Shown in pieces: positions 1 to 7,553 of a stretch of DNA of 64,000 nt; positions within the stretch are counted from its first letter, which is position 1, and each line of letters begins with the position of its first letter. This stretch comes from Roseiterribacter gracilis. Lineage in GTDB: Bacteria; Pseudomonadota; Alphaproteobacteria; BOG-932; Roseiterribacteraceae. The DNA lies in contig BOPV01000001.1 in assembly GCA_018332375.1 (NCBI GenBank), positions 806,001-870,000 on the forward strand, given 5' to 3'. The notes beneath the pieces were generated by a model. That model made no database searches. It saw only the letters and a program-made list of their open reading frames with translations, and was not told where the DNA came from. The position numbers and the translations under genes are program-made.

Positions 1-770
1 CCGTCAGGCACTTCGTAGTCGCGATGTTTGTCGTCTTCGAGTTGATCGGTCTGATGCGCGTCGGGATGCGCTTGCATGAAAAGCTGCCCGTCGATCCAGG
101 CGAATTTCACCGGCTGGTTGACCACGGTGACCTTGGTGCCAACCGGAATCTTGCCGAACATATCGACGATGTCTTCGGGATACATGCGGATGCAGCCGCG
201 GCTGTCGCGACGTCCGATACCGTGCCAATCGTCGGTGCCGTGAATGAGATAGGCCGGCCAGCCGAGATACAGCGCGTGCGTACCCAGCGGATTGTCCGGG
301 CCCGGCGGAACGATCTTCGGCTTCCACGGCTTGTCGGCGATTTCGGCTTTGGTGCGATACCAGGTCGGGCCCGCCATCTTGCGCACGACACTGGTTGAAC
401 CGAGCGGCGTCTCGTTGCCCTCGCCGCCAATTCCCAGCGGATGCGTTTCCGGCACGCCGTCTTTGGTCGCGTAATAATAGAGGCGCAGCTCGCCGATATT
501 CACCACGACGCCTTCATGCGGCGCGTCGGGCAGCAAATGCATGCCCGGAATCGTCACATCGCGTCCGGCGCCCGGCACCCACGGATCGACGCCGGGATTG
601 GCCGCCAGCATCTCGACGTAGCCAATATTGTATTTGCGCGCGAGGTCGACGAGCGAGTCCTCGTACTGCGTGCGGATCACCTGCACCTGCCCGACGGATG
701 GTGGGCTTGCCGATGCAGCGGCTGGAAGCATCAGGGCGGTGAGAACCGTATAGATCGTGCGGCGAAACAT
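1..770 (-). CDS. L,D-transpeptidase (ErfK/YbiS/YcfS/YnhG family) with LysM-like region, 3' end cut by window edge
   Basis: Periplasmic enzyme predicted to form 3-3 peptidoglycan cross-links or to attach proteins to peptidoglycan. It starts at ATG 770 with a signal peptide ending near residue 21 (AASAS). A LysM-like stretch follows (about residues 28-75, with YNIGYVEMLAANPGV). The YkuD catalytic domain occupies about residues 85-210, with His177 in HGTDDWHGIG and the nucleophile Cys193 in SRGCIRM. A C-terminal tail runs past residue 256 and out of the window. The motifs leave little doubt about the family, but which cross-link or partner it uses cannot be told. It lies about 90 bp downstream of the lipoprotein gene on the same strand. 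Confidence 0.93.
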   Translation of the reverse strand, partial: MFRRTIYTVLTALMLPAAASASPPSVGQVQVIRTQYEDSLVDLARKYNIGYVEMLAANPGVDPWVPGAGRDVTIPGMHLLPDAPHEGVVVNIGELRLYYYATKDGVPETHPLGIGGEGNETPLGSTSVVRKMAGPTWYRTKAEIADKPWKPKIVPPGPDNPLGTHALYLGWPAYLIHGTDDWHGIGRRDSRGCIRMYPEDIVDMFGKIPVGTKVTVVNQPVKFAWIDGQLFMQAHPDAHQTDQLEDDKHRDYEVPD

Positions 771-824
771 AGTCGCTAGAACTCGCATGTTTTGGTGCGC
801 CGGTCGCAGCGCCAAGAGGACGCG

Positions 825-853
825 GCAGCGCCCTGATCTTCGCATGGCGCTGC
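825..853 (-). repeat. 8-bp inverted repeat downstream of the lipoprotein stop
   Basis: GCAGCGCC (825-832) and GGCGCTGC (846-853) are perfect complements around a 13-nt loop. The repeat starts a few bases after the stop codon of the upstream gene and lies ahead of the L,D-transpeptidase. No T-run follows, so it is either a weak terminator or a processing or stability hairpin. Confidence 0.45.
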
Positions 854-859
854 GCAAAG

Positions 860-1564
860 TTACCGCGACGGATCGGTTACCCGCAGCAGCTCGGCGCGCA
901 GCGACGCATAGGCTTTGGCTTTCAGATTTGCGACCTGCGCCTGGTCCGATGCCGCGCGCGACACCCGGGCGCTATAGGTCTCGTCTTCGACCGGCGGAAC
1001 TGCAACGACGCGCCATTTTCCGGTCGCCGTATCGACGATCAGAACGTCGAGTCGAATGCGCATGCGCTGGCTTTGATCGGGGATCAGCGCGCCAACGATC
1101 GGAACCCACGAGATGACTTTGGTGGCGCCACTTTCCTGCGCGGATTCCAGCGTACCCCAGATGACGACGAGATGCGTGGCGCCGCCCTCGGCAGCGATCC
1201 ACCGCAAACGTTTCGGTCCGACACCGTCTTTGTTCGGCACGCCCGACCAGGGCGCCAGATCGAATCGTTCGCTTAATTGCATCAGCCCTTCGTCGGGCTG
1301 GGTTGCGCCCGATTGCACCAGAAGCAACCGCTCGCCTGCGCGCAGCCGTGTGCCGCCGCTGGCAAGTGCCGCCGCAATCGCTGCGTCGTTGATCGCAGAC
1401 TCGGCCGGCACATCGATCACATCGGTGCGTGCGAGTTCGCCGCGATAGAACGGATTGGCCGGTCCGTTTCCGCTTTCAGAATAGCCCGAATTGGAAATCG
1501 AACGGGTGCTGCAGCCAGCCACCAAGCCAGCCAACAGCATCGCCGCAACAAGTTGCGCACGCAT
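860..1564 (-). CDS. predicted lipoprotein of unknown function
   Basis: A 234-residue protein with a lipoprotein signal peptide: a short basic start, a hydrophobic core and the lipobox LVAGC with Cys18. The mature part has no motif I recognise. It contains a hydrophobic stretch near WVPIVGALIP followed by a beta-rich region ending in a charged helix. Two adjacent ATG codons (1567 and 1564) and an in-frame GTG (1579) are possible starts. I chose 1564 because GGAGG then stands 5 nt away. That Shine-Dalgarno sequence touches the 3' arm of a strong hairpin (see 1573-1602). The gene follows the molybdenum hydroxylase genes on the same strand and could be co-transcribed. It is probably anchored in the outer membrane. 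Confidence 0.8.
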   Translation of the reverse strand: MRAQLVAAMLLAGLVAGCSTRSISNSGYSESGNGPANPFYRGELARTDVIDVPAESAINDAAIAAALASGGTRLRAGERLLLVQSGATQPDEGLMQLSERFDLAPWSGVPNKDGVGPKRLRWIAAEGGATHLVVIWGTLESAQESGATKVISWVPIVGALIPDQSQRMRIRLDVLIVDTATGKWRVVAVPPVEDETYSARVSRAASDQAQVANLKAKAYASLRAELLRVTDPSR

Positions 1565-1572
1565 CATCCCCT

Positions 1573-1602
1573 CCACCACAAGGTCGCTCGGCCTTGTGGT
1601 GG
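1573..1602 (-). promoter_or_regulatory. 11-bp perfect inverted repeat abutting the lipoprotein ribosome binding site
   Basis: Arms CCACCACAAGG (1573-1583) and CCTTGTGGTGG (1592-1602) flank an 8-nt loop. On the minus-strand transcript the 3' arm ends in GG, the first two bases of the GGAGGGG ribosome binding site, only a few bases before the start codon. No T-run follows. It may act as an intercistronic terminator or stability element, or it may hide the ribosome binding site. Confidence 0.6.
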
Positions 1603-1627
1603 CGAACTACGGCAATGGCATGGCGAA

Positions 1628-3835
1628 TTACGCTGCGCGCAGCGCCGCCAGAACTTTCTCGGGCACGAACGGCACCGAACGCAGACGAACGCCGATTGCG
1701 TCGAACACCGCGCTGGAGATCGCCGGTGCGACGATCGACGAAGATGGTTCGCCGACACCCCAGGGTTTTTCGGTTTGACGTTCGATGAGATCGATGTCGA
1801 TCGCGGGCACGTCGGGGAACGTCAGAATTGGATAGGTCGCCCAATCAACGCTGGTCACCGCATTGCTGTCCCAATCCAACTCTTCCAGCAGCACACGGCT
1901 GACGGTCTGGATGACGTTGCCTTCGATCTGGCTGCGCACCCCGTCCGGATTGATCACCTGCCCGCAATCCTGCACCACCGCAAAGCGCGTGACGCGAATG
2001 GCGCCGCTTTTACGATCAACTTCAACGTCGGCAACGGCGCCGACATAGGTGCGGTTGAGTTCATAGAAGACGTACGCGAGGCCGCGCCCGGTGACTTTGT
2101 CGCCGCTTGCCGTCGCACGCGGACCGGTTCGCTTCTGCCATTTCGCGAACGTACCCAGCCGTTGCAACAACTCCTTGCCGCGCGCGTCATCGAGATAGCG
2201 CATGCGGAACTCAAGCGGATCGACATTCGCCGCCGCGGCAAGCTCGTCGACAAACGCCTCGTTCGCAAACGTGTTTTGCATCCGACCGGGCGCACGGATC
2301 CAGGACGGTCGGAACGGCGTCGTTTCCAGACGATGGATTCGCGTCGCGATCGTCGCGAATTTATACGGAATGGCCGAGTTCTGCTGGATGCCACCCGGAA
2401 ACAGCCCTACATCGTTGGGCAATTTCGCAAGATCAGCCGCCACCAGCGGCACCGGCCCTGCCCCGCCTTGCGGAATGTAGAAGTCGGTGCGCCACGCAGC
2501 GACGGAACCGTCGGTGCCGATCGCGCCCTTGCAGTCGATCAAAGTCGGCGGGCCTTTGGGATCCCAGCCATGTTCGTCGGCGCGCATCCATTGCACGCGG
2601 ACTGGCTTGCCGACTGCGCGCGACATCAACGCCGCGTCCGCCGCAGCATCTTCGTGCCCGTTGCGCCCGTAGCAGCCGGCGCCTTCGACATAGATCGCGC
2701 GCACTTTGTCGGCTGGCAGCGAAAACATCTTGGCGAGCTGCTGCCACAACGTGTGCGTCATCTGCGACGCAGTCCAAACCGTCAACTGACCGTCGGCGAA
2801 GTTTGCAATGGCGCAGGACGGTCCGATCGAACCATGCGTGTGGATCGCAAAATCATAGGTTGCAGACAGTTTCTTCGCAGCGCTTGCAAGGACCGCGTCG
2901 GCGTCACCAACCGTGCTGGTCACCTCTTCCTTCACGATCTTGGTGCCGCGCACATGCTCCCAAAGCTTGGCGCGGTCGGGCAGCCCGCCGCCGCCGCTCC
3001 ACGTCGCTTTCAATGCTTGCACGGCGCGGACCGCGCCCCATTCGCTGCGGCAGACGACGCCGAGAAAATTGCCTTCGCGCACGATTTTGACGAGGTCGGG
3101 AATATCCTTCACCGACGTCTCATCGACCGATTGCAGACTGGCGCCGATCGCCGTCGGGCGCACCACGCGCCCGTGCAGCATGCCGGGCATGCGCATGTCC
3201 TGCATGTAGGTGAAACGCGCGGTGATCTTGTCGGGAATGTCGAGGCGACGCACCGACTGGCCGACGAACTTGTAGGATTTTGGATCTTTCGGCGCCGCGT
3301 CCTTGTCGAGTTTGGCGGTGAAGCGCTTGTCGCCAATCAGCTCGCCAAACGTGACACGCTTGCCGCCTGGTGCCGCAATCACACCGTCGCTGATCGTCAG
3401 CCCCTCAGCAGGCGCGCCGAGCTTTTGCGACGCCATCGTGAGCAACGCTTTACGCGCCGTTGCTGCTGCTTGGCGCAGCTGTACGCCGCCAACCTGGATC
3501 GACAGGCTGCCATACGTCGGTCCCTGGTCAGGCGTCAGCGCTGTGTCGCCTTGCACGATCTGCACGCGTGCCAGCGGCACATCCAACTCTTCGGCTGCGA
3601 TTTGGGTCAGCGCGGTTTCTACGCCGGTGCCAAGTTCGACTTTGCCGGAATAGACCGTGACGCGACCGTCACGCGCGATGCTGAGGAAGGAATCGACCTC
3701 ATCGAGCGTGACTGGTTTGGGCGGCAACGTGCTCGGTTTTTCCGCTGCGAAGGCAGCGGCGGGCCGAAGCGAGAAACTGACGACGAGCGCACCACCAGCT
3801 TGCAGAAGTGCGCGGCGATCGAGCGTGTCGAACAT
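1628..3835 (-). CDS. xanthine dehydrogenase family, molybdopterin-binding subunit with Tat signal (IorB-like)
   Basis: Large subunit of a periplasmic molybdenum hydroxylase resembling isoquinoline 1-oxidoreductase beta subunit or Tat-exported aldehyde oxidase. The start at ATG 3835 has GGGAGG 6 nt upstream and gives 735 residues. The N-terminus carries a twin-arginine signal (DRRALLQAGG, Arg7-Arg8). The body has the expected two-part aldehyde/xanthine dehydrogenase fold, and the motif GVGEP near the C-terminus supplies the conserved active-site glutamate. It follows the 2Fe-2S subunit by 11 nt, so the two form an operon. No cytochrome c subunit or XdhC/CoxF-type maturation gene lies nearby. 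The physiological substrate cannot be inferred. Confidence 0.9.
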   Translation of the reverse strand: MFDTLDRRALLQAGGALVVSFSLRPAAAFAAEKPSTLPPKPVTLDEVDSFLSIARDGRVTVYSGKVELGTGVETALTQIAAEELDVPLARVQIVQGDTALTPDQGPTYGSLSIQVGGVQLRQAAATARKALLTMASQKLGAPAEGLTISDGVIAAPGGKRVTFGELIGDKRFTAKLDKDAAPKDPKSYKFVGQSVRRLDIPDKITARFTYMQDMRMPGMLHGRVVRPTAIGASLQSVDETSVKDIPDLVKIVREGNFLGVVCRSEWGAVRAVQALKATWSGGGGLPDRAKLWEHVRGTKIVKEEVTSTVGDADAVLASAAKKLSATYDFAIHTHGSIGPSCAIANFADGQLTVWTASQMTHTLWQQLAKMFSLPADKVRAIYVEGAGCYGRNGHEDAAADAALMSRAVGKPVRVQWMRADEHGWDPKGPPTLIDCKGAIGTDGSVAAWRTDFYIPQGGAGPVPLVAADLAKLPNDVGLFPGGIQQNSAIPYKFATIATRIHRLETTPFRPSWIRAPGRMQNTFANEAFVDELAAAANVDPLEFRMRYLDDARGKELLQRLGTFAKWQKRTGPRATASGDKVTGRGLAYVFYELNRTYVGAVADVEVDRKSGAIRVTRFAVVQDCGQVINPDGVRSQIEGNVIQTVSRVLLEELDWDSNAVTSVDWATYPILTFPDVPAIDIDLIERQTEKPWGVGEPSSSIVAPAISSAVFDAIGVRLRSVPFVPEKVLAALRAA

Positions 3836-3846
3836 GTCCGCCTCCC

Positions 3847-4314
3847 TTACGCTGAGGTCGCGCGTTGCACGGCGCGCACGATTCGTACATGTGTGCCGCA
3901 ACGGCAGAGATTGTTGGCGAGCGCCTGCCGGATCGCAGCTTCGTCCGGCTTCTTGTTGGTGCGAAGCAACGCCGCGCTTTGCATGATCATGCCGTTGATG
4001 CAGTAGCCGCACTGTGCCGCCTGCTCGTCGATGAAGGCTTGCTGCAGCGCGCTCGGCTTGCCGTCCTTGCTGAGCCCTTCGAGCGTCGTGATCTTCGCCT
4101 TGGCCGCAACGGCCGAGAGCGGGGTCACGCAACTGCGGACCGCTTCGCCGTCGATCAGCACAGTACAGGCGCCGCATTGCCCCAGGCCGCAGCCGAATTT
4201 CGGACCGTGCAAGCCAAGCCCGTCGCGCAGCGCGTAGAGAAGCGGCATGTCAGGATCGTCGGTTTCGACTTTCGTCGCGCGACCATTCACTTGAAGCGTC
4301 AAAGCACGGGGCAT
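3847..4314 (-). CDS. (2Fe-2S)-binding subunit of a molybdenum hydroxylase (IorA/CoxS-like)
   Basis: Small subunit that passes electrons from the molybdenum cofactor through two 2Fe-2S clusters. It is 155 residues from ATG 4314, which has GGAGG about 5 nt upstream; two further upstream ATGs are less well placed. The plant-ferredoxin-type cluster uses Cys42, Cys47, Cys50 and Cys62 (motif GCGLGQCGAC). The second cluster uses Cys102, Cys105, Cys137 and Cys139 (QCGYC and CRCG). No signal peptide is visible, as is usual for this subunit, which would be carried out by the Tat signal of its partner. It is the first gene of the pair and lies divergent to the response regulator at 4640. Confidence 0.93.
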   Translation of the reverse strand: MPRALTLQVNGRATKVETDDPDMPLLYALRDGLGLHGPKFGCGLGQCGACTVLIDGEAVRSCVTPLSAVAAKAKITTLEGLSKDGKPSALQQAFIDEQAAQCGYCINGMIMQSAALLRTNKKPDEAAIRQALANNLCRCGTHVRIVRAVQRATSA

Positions 4315-4639
4315 CGCTTCCTCCATCATGCGGTGAAGGACGCTACTGCCGCTGCGCAGTGCATCAAATCAAATCGCGATCTACGCGACCGAGCACCGGG
4401 CACCGCGTGCGTCGCTATGCACATCATTGTCCAACGCGCGGTTGGATTTTGTGCGGCGATCGCGCACTGCGGCGTTTGCGCTGACACGACTTGTTCACGC
4501 CGACGATATATCTCGCGTCTGCGAGAGATAGATCGGCCCGCGTTTCTGCGTTTTTGCACGGATCGGCTGCGAGGAATCTTGCGTCCGCAAAACCGCGCCC
4601 CGTAGATTGACCTGCGACGCGCCGTGGAGGTGCTTGAGG
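4315..4639. promoter_or_regulatory. divergent intergenic region with two inverted repeats
   Basis: 325 bp separate the molybdenum hydroxylase operon (minus) from the response regulator (plus) and hold no convincing gene. Two inverted repeats stand out. TCCAAC-GCGCG-GTTGGA at 4430-4446 is followed by TTTT on the plus strand. TCTCGC-GTCT-GCGAGA at 4511-4526 sits directly beside the AT-rich ATATA at 4506-4510. Either could be an operator, and the ATATA stretch could be part of a -10 element. I cannot assign a clear sigma-70 promoter to either direction. Confidence 0.45.
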
Positions 4640-5332
4640 TTGTCCGATCCTGTTTGCGTTCTCATCGCCGACGACCACGCGCTGGTACGCCAAGGCGTGC
4701 GCTTGTTCCTTGAGGAACGTCATCCGGAAGCCGACTTCGTCGAAGCTGACGGGATGGAAACGGCGTTTGACCTATTGGCGTCCCACAAGATCGACATTGC
4801 GTTTCTCGATCTGTCGATGCCGGGCATGCAGGGCGCGCTCACGATCCGCGCGCTACGCGATACCTATCCCGATTTGCGGATTGTGGTCCTGACCGGCATC
4901 GACGAACGGACCACGATCCTTGCCTGCCTCGCAGGTGGGACGCACGGCTATGTGCTCAAAACGTCACCGATCGAAGAAGTCGACTCCGCCTTCCAGACCG
5001 TACGCAGCGGCGGCATCTACGTGACGCCAGCTTTGGCACGCTGCCTGGATACGCGCAGCGGGGCCGGCGTCGATCTCGCTGCCGTTTCATCGTCACCCAT
5101 GATTGCACCGCCGCTCCCGTCGGACGCGCCGGTGATGCGTCTCGACGAGCTGACGACGCGCCAGCGCGACGTATTGGGTCTATTGGCGGAAGGATCATCG
5201 ACCAAGGAAATCGCGCGGCGGCTCGGGCTCGGCGAAGGCACGATTAAGGTGCATCTGGCCGCGATCTTCCGCGCACTGGGCGCGCGCAACCGCACCGAAG
5301 CGGTCGTGCTGGCCAGCCGGCTCAAAATCTAA
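4640..5332 (+). CDS. response regulator, receiver domain plus LuxR-type helix-turn-helix (NarL/FixJ family)
   Basis: A 230-residue transcription factor. The receiver domain (about residues 4-125) keeps the acidic pair Asp11-Asp12, the phosphorylation site Asp57 (FLDLSMPG), the switch Thr in VVLTG and the Lys in VLKTS. After a Pro/Ser-rich linker, a LuxR-type DNA-binding domain occupies about residues 165-225 (LTTRQRDVLGLLAEG and GTIKVHLAAIF). I chose TTG 4640 because GGAGG lies 9 nt upstream; TTG 4607 and TTG 4634 are less suitable. No histidine kinase gene is nearby, so it is an orphan regulator here. Its target may be the divergent molybdenum hydroxylase operon. Confidence 0.9.
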   Translation: MSDPVCVLIADDHALVRQGVRLFLEERHPEADFVEADGMETAFDLLASHKIDIAFLDLSMPGMQGALTIRALRDTYPDLRIVVLTGIDERTTILACLAGGTHGYVLKTSPIEEVDSAFQTVRSGGIYVTPALARCLDTRSGAGVDLAAVSSSPMIAPPLPSDAPVMRLDELTTRQRDVLGLLAEGSSTKEIARRLGLGEGTIKVHLAAIFRALGARNRTEAVVLASRLKI

Positions 5333-5344
5333 GCTTCGGCCAAT

Positions 5345-5368
5345 CGGCCTAGGCCGCGTAGGCCGCTT
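5345..5368 (+). terminator. possible terminator after the response regulator gene
   Basis: CGGCCTA (5345-5351) and TAGGCCG (5359-5365) form a 7-bp stem with a 7-nt loop, followed by CTTTG. It starts 13 nt after the response regulator stop. The T-run is short, so this is a moderate candidate. Confidence 0.45.
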
Positions 5369-5441
5369 TGCCGAATTTCACGCGCACTTGCTGCGGCCTA
5401 CCCTCTGCCCAGTTGAGCAATGACTGGTTGTGGAGGCACGC

Positions 5442-5624
5442 ATGCAGAAGACGATTCACGCCATCCTGCAGGACCTCGCTAGCAAAGATCTTCTCGGTGA
5501 CTCCGCCGGCCATCGCATCGCGGCGCGACTCGCAGCCGCCGCCGGCAATCTGTGCGCAACACCAAACGGCTGCCGGCATTGCACGGTTGGCTGCCGCGAC
5601 GACTTTGCGCCTACCCGACTGTAA
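5442..5624 (+). CDS. small protein with four clustered cysteines, unknown function
   Basis: A 60-residue reading frame with a good ribosome binding site (GGAGG 5 nt before ATG 5442). The first 35 residues look helical and amphipathic. The C-terminal part holds Cys38, Cys44, Cys47 and Cys51 in the spacing C-x5-C-x2-C-x3-C, which could bind zinc or an iron-sulfur cluster. A terminator-like hairpin lies on each side (5345-5368 and 5633-5661), suggesting its own short transcript. No signal peptide or membrane segment is apparent. I do not recognise a family, and the reading frame could still be chance; the cysteine spacing and the ribosome binding site argue for a real gene. Confidence 0.5.
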   Translation: MQKTIHAILQDLASKDLLGDSAGHRIAARLAAAAGNLCATPNGCRHCTVGCRDDFAPTRL

Positions 5625-5632
5625 GAATCGCA

Positions 5633-5661
5633 GCCGGCGCGGATTGTTGTTCCGCGCCGGC
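5633..5661. terminator. 10-bp GC-rich hairpin between convergent genes
   Basis: GCCGGCGCGG (5633-5642) and CCGCGCCGGC (5652-5661) are perfect complements around the loop ATTGTTGTT. The repeat lies between two convergent genes (stops at 5624 and 5674), where a bidirectional terminator is expected. Neither side has a long T-run. Confidence 0.6.
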
Positions 5662-5673
5662 CTGTCTCGCCCC

Positions 5674-6702
5674 CTACTTCGCTTTCTTCGCCGCCGCAGC
5701 GGCGTCGACGAATTTCGCCGTGTAGGTCTTGGTCACGTCGATCTTTGCTTTCGCGACCGCTTCGTCGAACGACGCCAGAACTTTGGCGGCATTCTCCGCA
5801 CCCGCCGGATCGATCTTGCCATCGACCGAATAGGACGTTTTCGAATGTTCGATCGCGTTGCGGTACAAGGTCGGATCGCCCAGCGCATATTCGGGCGGCA
5901 TCACTTTGGCGATTTCGTCGGGCGTCGATTTATGGACGAAGTCGAGCGCGCGCAGCATCGCATTGACGAGCGCCTGCACCGTCTTCGGGTTCTTTTCGAC
6001 GTAGGTGCTCTGCAGATACAGAACCGCTGCTGGGTACGGACCTCCATAGAGGTCCTGCATCCCTTTTTCGACACGCGTGTCGACGATCGGCTTGATCAGA
6101 TTCAGCTGCTCCAGCTGCGTGATCGCCGGATCGAAATTCGAAAGCCCGTCAATGTCGCCGCGCTGCAAGGCCGCCACCGCACTTGCGCCAACGCCGACAC
6201 CGACGACCGACACGTCATCCAGCTTCATCCCGTGCGAGGTGATGAATTTGTTGATCGCGAAATGGCTGGTCGATCCGGGTGCGGTCACGCCGAACTTGAG
6301 GCCTTTGAGATCCTTCGGCTCTTTGTATTTGGCCGCAACGTCGGGACGCAGGCCGATGACGACGCCGGGATAGCGACCTTGCGCGACGACCGCGGTCAGT
6401 TGCTGGCCCTTAGCCTGGATCTGAATCGTGTGGTCATACGCACCCGACACGACATCGACGCTGCCGCCCATCAAGGCCTGTAGCGATTTTGCGCCGCCTT
6501 GGAAGTCTTCGATCTCGACCTGCAGACCTTCGTCTTTGAAGTAGCCCTGCCGTTCGGCAACCGTCAGCGGCAGATAATAAAGCAGCGACTTGCCGCCGAC
6601 GCCCAACTTCAACTTGGTCTGTTCGAGCTTGTCCTGCGCCTGTGCGGCACCGGCAAGCGCCAGCAATGCCAGCGCGGCCGCGAAGATGATTCGCATCGCC
6701 AT
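5674..6702 (-). CDS. ABC transporter substrate-binding protein (NMT1/SsuA/TauA family)
   Basis: A 342-residue periplasmic ligand-binding protein. The signal peptide ends near AGAAQAQ (residue 23). The mature protein has the family pattern: an opening beta strand (LKLGVGGKS), the sequence AERQGYFKDEGL typical of nitrate, sulfonate and taurine binders, and two alpha/beta lobes. ATG 6702 has GGGAGG 5 nt upstream. It is the last gene of an ATPase-permease-binding protein operon and follows the permease stop by 20 nt. The ligand cannot be read from the sequence; sulfonates, nitrate, a thiamine precursor or aromatic acids are all possible. Confidence 0.9.
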   Translation of the reverse strand: MAMRIIFAAALALLALAGAAQAQDKLEQTKLKLGVGGKSLLYYLPLTVAERQGYFKDEGLQVEIEDFQGGAKSLQALMGGSVDVVSGAYDHTIQIQAKGQQLTAVVAQGRYPGVVIGLRPDVAAKYKEPKDLKGLKFGVTAPGSTSHFAINKFITSHGMKLDDVSVVGVGVGASAVAALQRGDIDGLSNFDPAITQLEQLNLIKPIVDTRVEKGMQDLYGGPYPAAVLYLQSTYVEKNPKTVQALVNAMLRALDFVHKSTPDEIAKVMPPEYALGDPTLYRNAIEHSKTSYSVDGKIDPAGAENAAKVLASFDEAVAKAKIDVTKTYTAKFVDAAAAAKKAK

Positions 6703-6722
6703 TCGTTCCTCCCGTTTTATGT

Positions 6723-7553
6723 TTAGTGCGTCGACACTGTGGCCGATGTCTGTGGCCGCCAGCGCAGCAGCTTGGATTCAATCGCGCTGACGGCGGAATC
6801 GATGACGATGACGAACAAGGTCAGCACCAACATGCCCGAGAACACGCCGACCGTGTCGAACACGCCTTCGGCCTGCGCGATGCGATAGCCGAGTCCGGCC
6901 GACGCGCCGAGATATTCGCCGACCACCGCACCGACCAACGCAAAGCCGACCGCCGTGTGCAGGCTGGAGAACACCCACGACATCGCCGACGGCAGATAGA
7001 CATGGCGCAGCAACTGCCGACTGTTCATGCCCAGCATGCGCGCATTGGCGAGGATCACCGGACTGACTTCTTTGACGCCTTGATAGACGTTGAAGAAGAC
7101 GATGAAGAAGGTCAGCGACACGCCCAGCGCGACTTTCGACCAGATGCCGAGGCCCAGCCACAAGGCAAAGATCGGTGCCAACACGACGCGCGGCACCGCG
7201 TTGGCGGCTTTGACGTAGGGATCGAACACGGCCGACACGAGCGGCGCGCGGGCAAACCAGAATCCGATCACGATGCCCGCAACTGTACCGATGGCGAAAG
7301 CCAGCACCGTTTCGAGAAAGGTGATTCCGAGATGCCGGTAGAACGCAGCGGTTGCGAGGTCTTTGGCGGTTCGCTCCAACACGCCCAGCGGCGTCGCGAA
7401 AAAGAACGGATTGAGCAAACCGGTTGCAGTCAGCACGTGCCACAGCATGAAGAAGCCGAGCAGCACAAAGGCCTGCAGCGCCAGAAGCTGCGGGCGCGAG
7501 TCGATCACGCGCTTGCGCGCGCGCTTCTGCTCAGGCGCGGCTGGTGCGTGCAT
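6723..7553 (-). CDS. ABC transporter permease (SsuC/TauC type)
   Basis: A 276-residue inner-membrane subunit with about six transmembrane segments, beginning with a hydrophobic stretch around residues 22-45 (LLALQAFVLLGFFMLW). The binding-protein-dependent permease region carries the cytoplasmic coupling loop near residues 170-195 (NARMLGMNSRQLLRHVYLP). Its start overlaps the end of the ATPase gene by 23 nt, so translation is probably coupled. Substrate unknown, as for the whole transporter. Confidence 0.9.
   Translation of the reverse strand: MHAPAAPEQKRARKRVIDSRPQLLALQAFVLLGFFMLWHVLTATGLLNPFFFATPLGVLERTAKDLATAAFYRHLGITFLETVLAFAIGTVAGIVIGFWFARAPLVSAVFDPYVKAANAVPRVVLAPIFALWLGLGIWSKVALGVSLTFFIVFFNVYQGVKEVSPVILANARMLGMNSRQLLRHVYLPSAMSWVFSSLHTAVGFALVGAVVGEYLGASAGLGYRIAQAEGVFDTVGVFSGMLVLTLFVIVIDSAVSAIESKLLRWRPQTSATVSTH

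Noticed and set aside
1277..4006. Open frame of more than 900 codons on the plus strand opposite the molybdenum hydroxylase genes
   Set aside because: It is antisense to a protein with clear family motifs, is rich in Arg and His without recognisable domains, and results from the GC-rich third positions of the true genes.
4430..4450. Rho-independent terminator on the plus strand (stem followed by TTTT)
   Set aside because: There is no plus-strand gene upstream to terminate; an operator-like dyad is the more sensible reading.
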